A stretch of DNA of 64,000 nucleotides. Source: Cedecea sp000277545 (GTDB lineage: Bacteria > Pseudomonadota > Gammaproteobacteria > Enterobacterales > Enterobacteriaceae). Of this stretch, positions 51,384 through 59,975 are shown piece after piece. The notes beneath the pieces were generated by a model. It was not told the DNA's origin. It did not search any database and was given only the letters and a program-made list of their open reading frames with translations. A program made the position numbers and the translations under genes. The stretch lies in NCBI GenBank assembly GCA_050847315.1, contig CP193791.1, one strand, 5' to 3'. Position 1 is the stretch's first letter; each line of letters begins with the position of its first letter.

Positions 51384-51620
51384 TTAACGCAGTGCCCAAA
51401 GTTCCCGGGCGCACTTTTTCCCTTCTGGACAGCTTTTGCAGCTTCCCGTCAGGCAACTGCTCGGATCTTCGCTGATGCGTCTGGCTTTGCCCATCGCTTC
51501 CAGTCGATCGAGCATGGCGGCTACCAGCGGCAGAGGCGTGGCAAGCTGCTGGCTTATCTGCTTCGCTTCCAGGCGGCCCTGAAGCGCCAGGGCGTTACGG
51601 ATATCAATCAGGCTTGCCAT
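51384..51620 (-). CDS. feoC: Ferrous iron transport protein FeoC
   Basis: Small winged-helix protein of 78 residues, the E. coli length, with cysteines C56, C61, C64 and C70 able to hold an iron-sulfur cluster. It is thought to stabilise FeoB or sense iron/oxygen. ATG 51620 is chosen over the adjacent ATG 51623 because GGAG lies 5 bases before it. It is last in feoABC. Confidence 0.92.
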   Translation of the reverse strand: MASLIDIRNALALQGRLEAKQISQQLATPLPLVAAMLDRLEAMGKARRISEDPSSCLTGSCKSCPEGKKCARELWALR

Positions 51621-51629
51621 CATCGCTCC

Positions 51630-53948
51630 TTAGTGACAGTCGCCGGTGCTGCTTTGGCAGCAGGACGACGGCGTTTTTCTGGTGGCGAGCAGCGATACGT
51701 CCACGCGACTTCTTGCCCGGCGCAGCCCGCCAAGCAGCAGGACGTTGAACAATACCACCGCGAGGATGCAAATCAGGCTGAACTGCGGGTGCTCGCTGAA
51801 GGTGACGCTCTGGTAGTAAAGCGTGGAGAGCGAATAGGCAATGTTCAGCCCCCACAGCACAGAAAACGTCATCCAGCCCCGGCTCGATTCACGGGCGATG
51901 GCTCCCATCACCGAGATGCACGGAATATAGAGCAGAACGAAAATCAGATAGCTGTAGGCGGCGGCTTCGCTGCCGAATTTCGTGCTCATCACGCCCATCG
52001 GCCCGGAGGACATTTCACCGTCGCCTTTGCTTGCCTCAATCGGGTTCGCCAGCACGCTCAGGCTGAAGGTGTTTTTCAGCCCCTGCCAGGTTTCATCGGC
52101 GGCAGCGCCCAGTTCATCAAGCAGGTTAAAGCTTGCGGCATCAAACTCTTCATTGTGAATATCTTCGGCGGTATAGAGGGTATTTAACGTGCCGACCACC
52201 ACTTCTTTGGCCATCGCACCGGTAAACAGCCCAACGGTAGCCTGCCAGTTGTCATCATGGACACCAATCGGCTTAAGCAGCGGCGTCAACACACGGCTGA
52301 CGGAGGCAAGGGCAGAATCATTGATGCTATCTACTGGCTTGCCGCTAAAGGAGAAGCTGTTCAGGGCGCCGATGAAAATACTGACGATCACGATGACCTT
52401 CCCGGCGCGAAGCACGAAGCCTTTCAGGCGCTGCCAGGTCTGTAAAATCAGGCTCTTGAGGTGAGGGACGTGGTAAACCGGCAGCTCCATGACAAACGGC
52501 GAAGCTTCGCCGCGCATGATGGTGTGCTTCAGCATCAGGCCGGTGAGAATAGCCATGACAATGCCGAGAATATAAAGCGAGAACACCACCAGCGCGCCCT
52601 GCTGGCCGAAGAATGCGGCGGCAAACACTGCGAAAATCGCCAGGCGCGCACCGCAGGACATAAACGGCGCCATCATGATGGTCATCAGCCTTTCGCGCGG
52701 CGCATCAAGGGTACGGGCGCCCATGACCGAAGGCACGTTACAGCCGAAGCCGACAATCAGCGGCACAAAGGATTTACCCGGTAAACCCAGCGACTGCATC
52801 AGGCGATCCATCACGAAGGCTGCTCGCGCCATATAGCCGGAATCTTCGAGGAAGGAAAGGAACAGGTACATCATGCCGATTTGCGGCACCAGCGGCAGCA
52901 CGGTATTGATCCCGCCGCCAATCCCCTGGGCCAGGAAAATCGTCAGCCATTCAGGGAAGTGCAGCGTATAACCGAGCCACTGGATGCCGTGAATGAATAT
53001 CGCCACCGAGCCGCCATCAAAAATAGGCTGCAGCGCGCCGCCGATGTTAATCGCCAGCAGGAACATCAGATACATCACCAGCATGAAGATTGGCAGGCCG
53101 AGGTAACGATTGAGGATGATTTTATCCATCGCCACCGTCAGCCGGTTGGGTTCGGCTGTCAGGCTATTGCTAACCGCGTCGCAAATGGAAGCGATGCTTT
53201 GGTAACGAGCATCTGCGATCAGCAGCGCGGGATCGTCAATGGTCTCAGCCAGGCGCGCGCGCGCCGAGTCAAGTTTGTCTGTGGCATTGCCCGCATACGC
53301 GAGGCTGTAGATATCCCCTTCCAGCATCTGCAGCGCCAGCCAACGGCGCTGCGTCACCGGCATTTCCTGCGGCATATCCTCGGCCAGCTTTTTTGCCTCT
53401 TGCAGCAAAATCTGCGGATAGTGCACCAGCTCGTTTTTCTCGTTGGGCTGCTTGCGGTCAATGGCGAGTTTCAGGCTTTCAATACCGCGCCCGCGAGTAG
53501 ACACCAGCGGCACGACGGGACAGCCGAGACGGGCGGCCAGCGCGTCGATGTCGATGCGAATTGCCTGTTTCTCGGCAATATCCAACATATTGAGCGCCAC
53601 CACGCACGGGATGCCCAGCTCGAGTAGCTGGAGCGTCAGGTAGAGGTTACGCTCAAGGTTAGAAGCATCCACTACGTTGATTAACAGATCGGCATCGCCG
53701 CTCAGGATGTAGTGGCAGGCGATTTGCTCATCAAGCGAAGTTTGTGACGAAATGGTGGTGAGTGAGTAGGTGCCGGGTAAATCAACCAGCGTGACCTGGT
53801 GCTCAAGGGTGGAAAACTGACCTTCTTTGCGTTCTACGGTGACACCCGCCCAGTTCCCCACGCGCTGGCGGGCACCCGTCAACTGATTAAATAACGTGGT
53901 TTTACCCGAGTTAGGATTGCCGATTAAACCTATGGTTAAGTTTTTCAT
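51630..53948 (-). CDS. feoB: Ferrous iron transporter FeoB
   Basis: Main inner-membrane Fe(II) permease with a G-protein domain, 772 residues. G1 is GNPNSGKT at 10-17, G3 DLPG near 57, and G4 NMLD near 120. The membrane part (about 280-770) holds two Gate regions. The cysteine-rich C terminus (SCCQSSTGDCH) is typical of enterobacteria. It follows feoA by 53 bases. Confidence 0.97.
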   Translation of the reverse strand: MKNLTIGLIGNPNSGKTTLFNQLTGARQRVGNWAGVTVERKEGQFSTLEHQVTLVDLPGTYSLTTISSQTSLDEQIACHYILSGDADLLINVVDASNLERNLYLTLQLLELGIPCVVALNMLDIAEKQAIRIDIDALAARLGCPVVPLVSTRGRGIESLKLAIDRKQPNEKNELVHYPQILLQEAKKLAEDMPQEMPVTQRRWLALQMLEGDIYSLAYAGNATDKLDSARARLAETIDDPALLIADARYQSIASICDAVSNSLTAEPNRLTVAMDKIILNRYLGLPIFMLVMYLMFLLAINIGGALQPIFDGGSVAIFIHGIQWLGYTLHFPEWLTIFLAQGIGGGINTVLPLVPQIGMMYLFLSFLEDSGYMARAAFVMDRLMQSLGLPGKSFVPLIVGFGCNVPSVMGARTLDAPRERLMTIMMAPFMSCGARLAIFAVFAAAFFGQQGALVVFSLYILGIVMAILTGLMLKHTIMRGEASPFVMELPVYHVPHLKSLILQTWQRLKGFVLRAGKVIVIVSIFIGALNSFSFSGKPVDSINDSALASVSRVLTPLLKPIGVHDDNWQATVGLFTGAMAKEVVVGTLNTLYTAEDIHNEEFDAASFNLLDELGAAADETWQGLKNTFSLSVLANPIEASKGDGEMSSGPMGVMSTKFGSEAAAYSYLIFVLLYIPCISVMGAIARESSRGWMTFSVLWGLNIAYSLSTLYYQSVTFSEHPQFSLICILAVVLFNVLLLGGLRRARSRVDVSLLATRKTPSSCCQSSTGDCH

Positions 53949-54001
53949 TTTATTCGTAAACTTCGTTGAATGTGCAAAATAACGCGAACGTTTCCCCGCC
54001 G

Positions 54002-54226
54002 TTACGCCACGGCTTCGATATTGACCAGCGCGAGATCTTTTTTGCGCAGTACCAGGCTTACGCGGCGCGTTTCAATATGAATAGGGTCGCCGAGAGGTGC
54101 CACGCGGACGACGTTGAATGAGGAACCCGGCAACATGCCAAGGGACAATAATTTTTGGCGATAAGCCGGACTGATTTCACTGGCGAAGCCGGTAATTTTC
54201 CACGCGCTATTCGGTATGAATTGCAT
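54002..54226 (-). CDS. feoA: Ferrous iron transport protein FeoA
   Basis: A 74-residue SH3-like protein needed for FeoB function (E. coli 75). It has the FeoA fold pattern LLSLGMLPGSSFNVVRVAPLGDP. It is first in feoABC, and its promoter region carries Fur and FNR sites. Confidence 0.95.
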   Translation of the reverse strand: MQFIPNSAWKITGFASEISPAYRQKLLSLGMLPGSSFNVVRVAPLGDPIHIETRRVSLVLRKKDLALVNIEAVA

Positions 54227-54349
54227 AAGACCTACTTAGAGCTGGGCTCTGCATTGACGCTGACTGAATGATCGTTTTATTCACGAGCGATGCGTGTAAT
54301 AAAAACGAATTAAGCTATCGGAAGAAAGAGAAGAAATATCGTTCAATGC

Positions 54350-54368
54350 AATGATAATGAGAATGGTT
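54350..54368. promoter_or_regulatory. Fur box upstream of feoABC
   Basis: AATGATAATGAGAATGGTT contains three GATAAT-like hexamers in a row. It lies about 125 bases before feoA and predicts Fe-Fur repression, as known for feo. Confidence 0.75.
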
Positions 54369-54589
54369 ACTGTCGACAATATTTATTTTTCTGAGTGAAT
54401 TTAACCAAAATAGGAATTTTTCTGGCTGATTTAGTGGGGTTGCTTTTAACGAGCAGAAGAAAGTGGTTTCTTAATTGCATGAAAAATAGAGTAATGGCTT
54501 CTCTTTGGTGAACGATGAATGTTATTTCGTTATTGCCGATGTTACAGGGATGATAATTGCTGGTTTCATGGCGGGGTAGATATTGAAAA

Positions 54590-54603
54590 TTGATTTAGAT
54601 CAA
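54590..54603. promoter_or_regulatory. FNR site in the feoA-yhgF gap
   Basis: TTGAT-TTAG-ATCAA is a perfect FNR palindrome. It is about 365 bases upstream of feoA. E. coli feo is FNR-activated under anaerobiosis. The remainder of the 451-base gap is AT-rich with no gene visible. Confidence 0.75.
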
Positions 54604-54648
54604 GAGTAGGTTATTTTTCTGCTTTTTGTCGGCGATGGAAAAAATAAG

Positions 54649-54671
54649 ACCTCTCCCCGAAGGGAGAGGTC
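54649..54671 (-). terminator. yhgF (tex) terminator
   Basis: On the minus strand GACCTCTCCC, a TTCG loop and GGGAGAGGTC form the stem, followed by TTATTTTTT. It starts just after the yhgF stop. Confidence 0.88.
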
Positions 54672-54677
54672 AGACAA

Positions 54678-57014
54678 TTAACGCTTCTTGCCCATCGCAG
54701 CGGCCAGCGCATCCATCATCGCGCTATTCCCACCGGCGGCATTTTCACGCCCGCGCGGTTTTTGTTGTGCTGTTGGCCTGCCTTTTTGCTCGCGAGGTGC
54801 GTTGCCACCCCCATTACCGCGACGGCTGCCACCTTCGCCAGGCTGTTCATCAAGGCGCATGGTCAGGGCGATGCGTTTCCGCTGCAGGTCCACTTCCAGG
54901 ACTTTGACTTTAACGATATCGCCCGCTTTCACCACTTTGTGCGGATCGTCGATGAATTTGTCCGACAGGGACGAGATATGCACCAGGCCGTCCTGATGTA
55001 CACCGATGTCGACAAATGCGCCGAAGTTGGTGACGTTCGTCACCGCGCCTTCCAGCAGCATGCCCGGCGTCAGGTCGTTCATGGTTTCCACGCCTTCAGC
55101 AAACTGTGCGGTCTTAAACTCAGGGCGCGGGTCACGGCCCGGTTTTTCCAGCTCTTTAATAATGTCCGTCACGGTAGGGACACCGAAACGCTCATCGGTA
55201 AACTGGCTGGCCTTCAGATCGCGTAATTCGCTGCTGTTGCCCATCAGGTCCTGCAGCGCCTGCTGAGTGGCGGCCAGAATACGTTCGACCACCGGATAGG
55301 CTTCCGGGTGTACGGTAGAGGCATCCAGCGGGTTATCGCCGTGGTTGATGCGCAGGAAGCCCGCACACTGCTCAAAGGCTTTGGGCCCCAGGCGGCTGAC
55401 TTTCAGCAACTGCTGGCGGTTCTGGAAGCGGCCATTTTCGTCGCGCCAGTTGACGATGTTCTGCGCCATCATGCGGGTCAGGCCAGCCACGCGGGTCAGC
55501 AGCGGCACGGAAGCGGTGTTGAGATCCACGCCAACTGCGTTCACGCAGTCTTCGACGACTGCATCCAGTTTTTTCGCCAGCTGAGTCTGGCTGACGTCGT
55601 GCTGGTACTGGCCCACACCGATAGATTTCGGGTCGATTTTCACCAGCTCGGCCAGCGGATCCTGCAGACGGCGGGCAATCGAGACCGCGCCGCGAATAGA
55701 CACGTCCAGATCCGGGAATTCCAGCGCCGCCAGCTCGGAAGCTGAGTAAACGGAAGCGCCGGCCTCGCTGACGATCACCTTCTGGGCGGTGACTTTCGGG
55801 AACTGTTTTTGCACATCCAGGAAGAAGCGCTCGGTTTCACGGGATGCGGTACCGTTGCCGATAGCGACCAGCTCGACGTTATGTTTTTCACAAAGGGCAG
55901 CCACGGCCACGGCGGCTTTCGCAGCCTGACCGGTATGCGGATAAATAGTATCGGTTGCTACCAGCTTGCCGGTGGCGTCAACCACCGCGACTTTTACGCC
56001 AGTACGCAGGCCCGGATCGAGGCCCATGGTGGCGCGCAGGCCAGCCGGGGCCGCCATCAGCAGATCGTGAAGGTTGCGGGCGAAAACGTTGATGGCTTCA
56101 TCTTCGGCGCGTTCGCGCACGGTGCCCATCAGCTCGGTTTCAAGGTGCATTAACACCTTGATGCGCCAGGTCCAGCTCACCACGGCCTTACGCCAGCTGT
56201 CGGCCGGGGCATTGTTCAGGCGCAGATTCAGGTGAGAGATGATCAACTGCTCGCAGTAGCTCTCGCGCGGGGGCTCATCAAACTGCGGGTCGGCATTCAG
56301 CGACAGCTGTAAAATACCTTCGTTACGCCCGCGGAACATCGCCAGCGCGCGGTGAGAGGGAACGGTGGCAATGGCTTCGTGGTGGGCGAAGTAGTCGCGG
56401 AATTTCGCGCCTTCTTCCTCTTTACCGCTTACCACGGCGGAAACCAGATGCGCATTTTTCCACAAATAGTCGCGCACTTTTGCCAGCAGAGCGGCATCTT
56501 CGGCGAAGCGTTCCATCAGGATGTAGCGTGCGCCGTCCAGCGCGGCCTTGGTGTCGGTGACGCCTTTGTCGGCATCCACAAAGCGAGCGGCTTCCTGCTC
56601 CGGGTCGTGTGAAGGTTCGTTCCACAGCAAATCCGCCAGCGGCTCAAGGCCGGCTTCGATGGCGATTTGCCCGCGGGTACGGCGCTTGGGTTTATACGGC
56701 AGGTAAAGGTCTTCGAGTTCGGTTTTGCTCAGCGTGCCGTTGATGGCACCGGCAAGTTCGTCACTCAGTTTACCCTGCTCGGCAATAGACTTGAGGATGG
56801 ACTGACGGCGCTCTTCCAGCTCGCGCAGGTAGCTAAGACGAGTCTCCAGTTGACGCAGTTGCGTGTCATCCAGACCGCCGGTGACTTCCTTACGATAACG
56901 TGCAATAAACGGCACGGTATTCCCTTCATCCAGCAGGCGAACGGCGGCTTCCACCTGTTCGTTTCTGGCCTGAAGCTCACCCGCAATAATGCGGCAAAGC
57001 GAATCATTCATCAT
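54678..57014 (-). CDS. yhgF: Tex/YhgF RNA-binding transcription accessory protein
   Basis: A 778-residue Tex-family protein (E. coli 773) with an N-terminal helix-turn-helix region, a YqgF/RNase H-like domain (GLDPGLRTGVKVAVVD, about 330), a helix-hairpin-helix segment (about 500-560) and an S1 RNA-binding domain (about 650-720). A basic Gly/Arg-rich tail follows. It is involved in RNA handling and phage or toxin tolerance in several bacteria, but the precise role is unclear. It is downstream of greB on the same strand. Confidence 0.96.
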   Translation of the reverse strand: MMNDSLCRIIAGELQARNEQVEAAVRLLDEGNTVPFIARYRKEVTGGLDDTQLRQLETRLSYLRELEERRQSILKSIAEQGKLSDELAGAINGTLSKTELEDLYLPYKPKRRTRGQIAIEAGLEPLADLLWNEPSHDPEQEAARFVDADKGVTDTKAALDGARYILMERFAEDAALLAKVRDYLWKNAHLVSAVVSGKEEEGAKFRDYFAHHEAIATVPSHRALAMFRGRNEGILQLSLNADPQFDEPPRESYCEQLIISHLNLRLNNAPADSWRKAVVSWTWRIKVLMHLETELMGTVRERAEDEAINVFARNLHDLLMAAPAGLRATMGLDPGLRTGVKVAVVDATGKLVATDTIYPHTGQAAKAAVAVAALCEKHNVELVAIGNGTASRETERFFLDVQKQFPKVTAQKVIVSEAGASVYSASELAALEFPDLDVSIRGAVSIARRLQDPLAELVKIDPKSIGVGQYQHDVSQTQLAKKLDAVVEDCVNAVGVDLNTASVPLLTRVAGLTRMMAQNIVNWRDENGRFQNRQQLLKVSRLGPKAFEQCAGFLRINHGDNPLDASTVHPEAYPVVERILAATQQALQDLMGNSSELRDLKASQFTDERFGVPTVTDIIKELEKPGRDPRPEFKTAQFAEGVETMNDLTPGMLLEGAVTNVTNFGAFVDIGVHQDGLVHISSLSDKFIDDPHKVVKAGDIVKVKVLEVDLQRKRIALTMRLDEQPGEGGSRRGNGGGNAPREQKGRPTAQQKPRGRENAAGGNSAMMDALAAAMGKKR

Positions 57015-57125
57015 GGCTTTTCATCTGTGTAGTACGGAAAATTCAGCAAACAGTTATACGGATCGGGGCGCGAAAATGCCAGCCGACGACCCACGGATAT
57101 TGGGTTTCAGACAGTTCTGTGCACA

Positions 57126-57605
57126 TTACTCGGGTTTAGGGTACTCAATTTCATTGACGTACCACTGCGCTTCTCCCGCCGGCGTTTGCACCACGGCTAA
57201 ATCGCCCACTTCTTTTTTGAGCAGCGCGCGCGCCATCGGCGAATCAATAGAAATGTAGTCCTTGCGGCCAAAAATCTCGTCGTAACCAACGATGCGAAAA
57301 CGCAGCATGTCGCCGTCGTCGTTTTCAATTTCGACCCAGGCGCCGAAGAAGACTTTGCCTTCCTGCTGCGGTGAGTAATCGACGATTTTCAGGCGCTCCA
57401 GAGATTTGGTGATGTAGCGAACCCGGCGGTCAATTTCACGCAGGCGTTTTTTGTTGTACTGATAGTCGGCGTTTTCGCTGCGATCGCCGAGGCTGGCGGC
57501 CCAGGTCACTTTTTTGGTCACTTCGGGGCGCTCTTCACGCCACAGATAATCCAGCTCTTTTTTGAGCTTTTCGTAGCCTTCACGGGTGATTAACGGCGTT
57601 TTCAT
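57126..57605 (-). CDS. greB: Transcription elongation factor GreB
   Basis: Rescues backtracked RNA polymerase by stimulating RNA cleavage. It has 159 residues (E. coli 158). An N-terminal coiled coil carries the catalytic acidic tip D41/E44 (GDRSENADYQ), followed by an FKBP-like C-terminal domain. It diverges from ompR across 238 bases. Confidence 0.97.
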   Translation of the reverse strand: MKTPLITREGYEKLKKELDYLWREERPEVTKKVTWAASLGDRSENADYQYNKKRLREIDRRVRYITKSLERLKIVDYSPQQEGKVFFGAWVEIENDDGDMLRFRIVGYDEIFGRKDYISIDSPMARALLKKEVGDLAVVQTPAGEAQWYVNEIEYPKPE

Positions 57606-57843
57606 CTTTCTGCCCTACAGCCTGTAAAATCAGAGTGTGATTTAAACCGATGCTCAATAAGGAATGCAACCGGTGCATTTTGGGAAGCAAGTCACCAAAT
57701 TTTGATTTAAAACGTTGATAACCGACTGTTTAATATGCTTTGTAACAATTTCGACTAGAATGTATACCAGAATTGACTGGTTGTATTAGCGCAGTTTTTT
57801 AAGAATACACACTCAACTGTTCGAGCCTTTGGGAGTACAAACG

Positions 57844-58563
57844 ATGCAAGAGAACTATAAAATTCTGGTGGTCGATGACGACATGCGTCTGCGCGCGCTG
57901 TTAGAGCGTTATCTCACCGAGCAGGGCTTCCAGGTTCGCAGCGTCGCTAACGCCGAACAAATGGATCGCCTGCTGACCCGTGAATCCTTCCACCTGATGG
58001 TGCTGGATCTCATGCTGCCGGGCGAGGATGGTCTTTCTATCTGCCGCCGTCTGCGCAGCCAGAGCAACCCAATGCCGATCATCATGGTGACCGCGAAAGG
58101 CGAAGAAGTTGACCGTATCGTCGGCCTGGAAATCGGCGCTGATGACTATATTCCTAAGCCGTTTAACCCGCGTGAACTGCTGGCCCGTATTCGTGCGGTC
58201 CTGCGCCGTCAGGCGAACGAACTGCCGGGTGCGCCTTCTCAGGAAGAAGCAGTTATCGCTTTCGGTAAGTTCAAGCTGAATCTAGGCACTCGTGAAATGT
58301 TCCGCGAAGACGAGCCAATGCCGCTGACCAGCGGTGAGTTTGCGGTACTGAAAGCGCTGGTCAGCCACCCGCGCGAGCCGCTTTCCCGCGACAAACTGAT
58401 GAACCTGGCCCGTGGCCGTGAATACTCCGCGATGGAGCGTTCCATTGACGTGCAAATCTCCCGCCTGCGCCGGATGGTGGAAGAGGACCCGGCGCATCCG
58501 CGTTATATCCAGACCGTTTGGGGTCTTGGCTACGTCTTTGTCCCGGACGGCGCTAAGGCATGA
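57844..58563 (+). CDS. ompR: Osmolarity response regulator OmpR
   Basis: Response regulator for porin genes, 239 residues as in E. coli. The receiver domain has the phosphoacceptor D55 (LDLMLPGEDG), and the C-terminal winged helix includes MERSIDVQISRLRRMVEEDP. ATG 57844 matches the family start MQENYKILVVDDD; the frame from 57829 adds five residues. Its stop overlaps the envZ start by ATGA. Confidence 0.98.
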   Translation: MQENYKILVVDDDMRLRALLERYLTEQGFQVRSVANAEQMDRLLTRESFHLMVLDLMLPGEDGLSICRRLRSQSNPMPIIMVTAKGEEVDRIVGLEIGADDYIPKPFNPRELLARIRAVLRRQANELPGAPSQEEAVIAFGKFKLNLGTREMFREDEPMPLTSGEFAVLKALVSHPREPLSRDKLMNLARGREYSAMERSIDVQISRLRRMVEEDPAHPRYIQTVWGLGYVFVPDGAKA

Positions 58564-59909
58564 GGCGAGTTCGCTTCTCCCCCAGAAGCTCGTTTGCCCG
58601 TACGCTGTTGCTGATCGTCACCTTGCTGTTTGTCAGCCTGGTGACGACTTATCTTGTCGTTCTGAACTTCGCGATTCTGCCGAGCCTGCAGCAGTTTAAT
58701 AAGGTGCTGGCGTACGAAGTCAGAATGCTAATGACCGACAAACTGCAGCTTGAAGACGGCACCCAACTTGTGGTGCCGCCTGCGTTTCGTCGTGAGATTT
58801 ACCGCGAGCTGGGCATTTCACTTTACTCCAACGAGGCGGCGGAAGACGCTGGCCTGCGCTGGGCGCAGCACTACGAGTTTCTGAGCCAGCAAATGGCGCA
58901 GCAGCTTGGCGGCCCGACCGAAGTGCGCGTTGAGGTGAACAAAAGCTCCCCGGTTGTCTGGCTGAAGACCTGGCTGTCGCCGAATATCTGGGTCCGCGTT
59001 CCGCTGACCGAAATCCATCAGGGCGATTTCTCCCCGCTGTTCCGCTACACGCTAGCGATCATGCTGTTGGCGATAGGCGGCGCATGGCTGTTTATTCGAA
59101 TACAGAACCGACCGCTGGTCGACCTGGAGCACGCTGCGCTGCAGGTCGGTAAAGGGATTATTCCTCCTCCTTTGCGCGAATATGGCGCTTCGGAAGTGCG
59201 GTCGGTAACGCGGGCGTTTAACCATATGGCCGCGGGTGTTAAACAGTTGGCCGATGACCGCACGCTGCTGATGGCGGGCGTTAGCCATGATCTACGCACG
59301 CCGCTGACGCGTATCCGCCTGGCGACTGAAATGATGGGGCAGGAGGATGGCTATCTGGCCGAGTCGATTAACAAAGATATCGAAGAGTGTAATGCGATTA
59401 TCGAACAGTTTATCGACTACCTGCGCACCGGGCAGGAGATGCCGCTGGAGATGGCGGATCTCAACGGCGTGCTCGGGGAAGTTATTGCGGCAGAAAGCGG
59501 TTACGAGCGTGAAATCGATACCGATCTGCAGGCCGGCGAAATCCGCCTGAATATCCATCCGCTGTCTATCAAGCGCGCGGTGGCGAATATGGTGGTGAAC
59601 GCGGCGCGCTACGGCAATGGCTGGATCAAAGTCAGCAGCGGCAGCGAATTAAACCGCGCCTGGTTCCAGGTGGAAGATGATGGCCCAGGCATTGAGCCAG
59701 ACCAGCTTCAGCATCTGTTCCAGCCGTTTGTTCGCGGCGATAGCGCCCGCAGTACCAGCGGCACCGGGCTGGGTTTAGCCATCGTGCAGCGCATCATCGA
59801 CAACCATAACGGGATGTTGGATCTCGGGAAGAGCGAGCGGGGAGGGCTGCGAATCAGGGCTTATCTCCCGCTGCCGATAACCCGGGTGGTGACTCATCGG
59901 GAAAGCTAG
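58560..59909 (+). CDS. envZ: Osmosensor histidine kinase EnvZ
   Basis: Inner-membrane sensor kinase/phosphatase for OmpR, 449 residues (E. coli 450). Two membrane segments (about 16-37 and 162-180) enclose a periplasmic domain. A HAMP linker follows. The phosphorylated histidine is H243 in GVSHDLRTPLTR, and ATP-binding motifs are VEDDGPGIEP and GTGLGLAIVQ. It is translationally coupled to ompR. Confidence 0.98.
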   Translation: MRRVRFSPRSSFARTLLLIVTLLFVSLVTTYLVVLNFAILPSLQQFNKVLAYEVRMLMTDKLQLEDGTQLVVPPAFRREIYRELGISLYSNEAAEDAGLRWAQHYEFLSQQMAQQLGGPTEVRVEVNKSSPVVWLKTWLSPNIWVRVPLTEIHQGDFSPLFRYTLAIMLLAIGGAWLFIRIQNRPLVDLEHAALQVGKGIIPPPLREYGASEVRSVTRAFNHMAAGVKQLADDRTLLMAGVSHDLRTPLTRIRLATEMMGQEDGYLAESINKDIEECNAIIEQFIDYLRTGQEMPLEMADLNGVLGEVIAAESGYEREIDTDLQAGEIRLNIHPLSIKRAVANMVVNAARYGNGWIKVSSGSELNRAWFQVEDDGPGIEPDQLQHLFQPFVRGDSARSTSGTGLGLAIVQRIIDNHNGMLDLGKSERGGLRIRAYLPLPITRVVTHRES

Positions 59910-59925
59910 CTGGCCTGTGGCCCAA

Positions 59926-59958
59926 TAAAAAACGAACCCCGAAGGGTTCGTTTTTTTT
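59926..59958. terminator. Bidirectional terminator between envZ and pckA
   Basis: AAAACGAACCC and GGGTTCGTTTT form a long stem around CGAA, with A-rich and T-rich flanks that suit both convergent genes. Confidence 0.93.
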
Positions 59959-59975
59959 CGTCTAATGCTTCAGAT

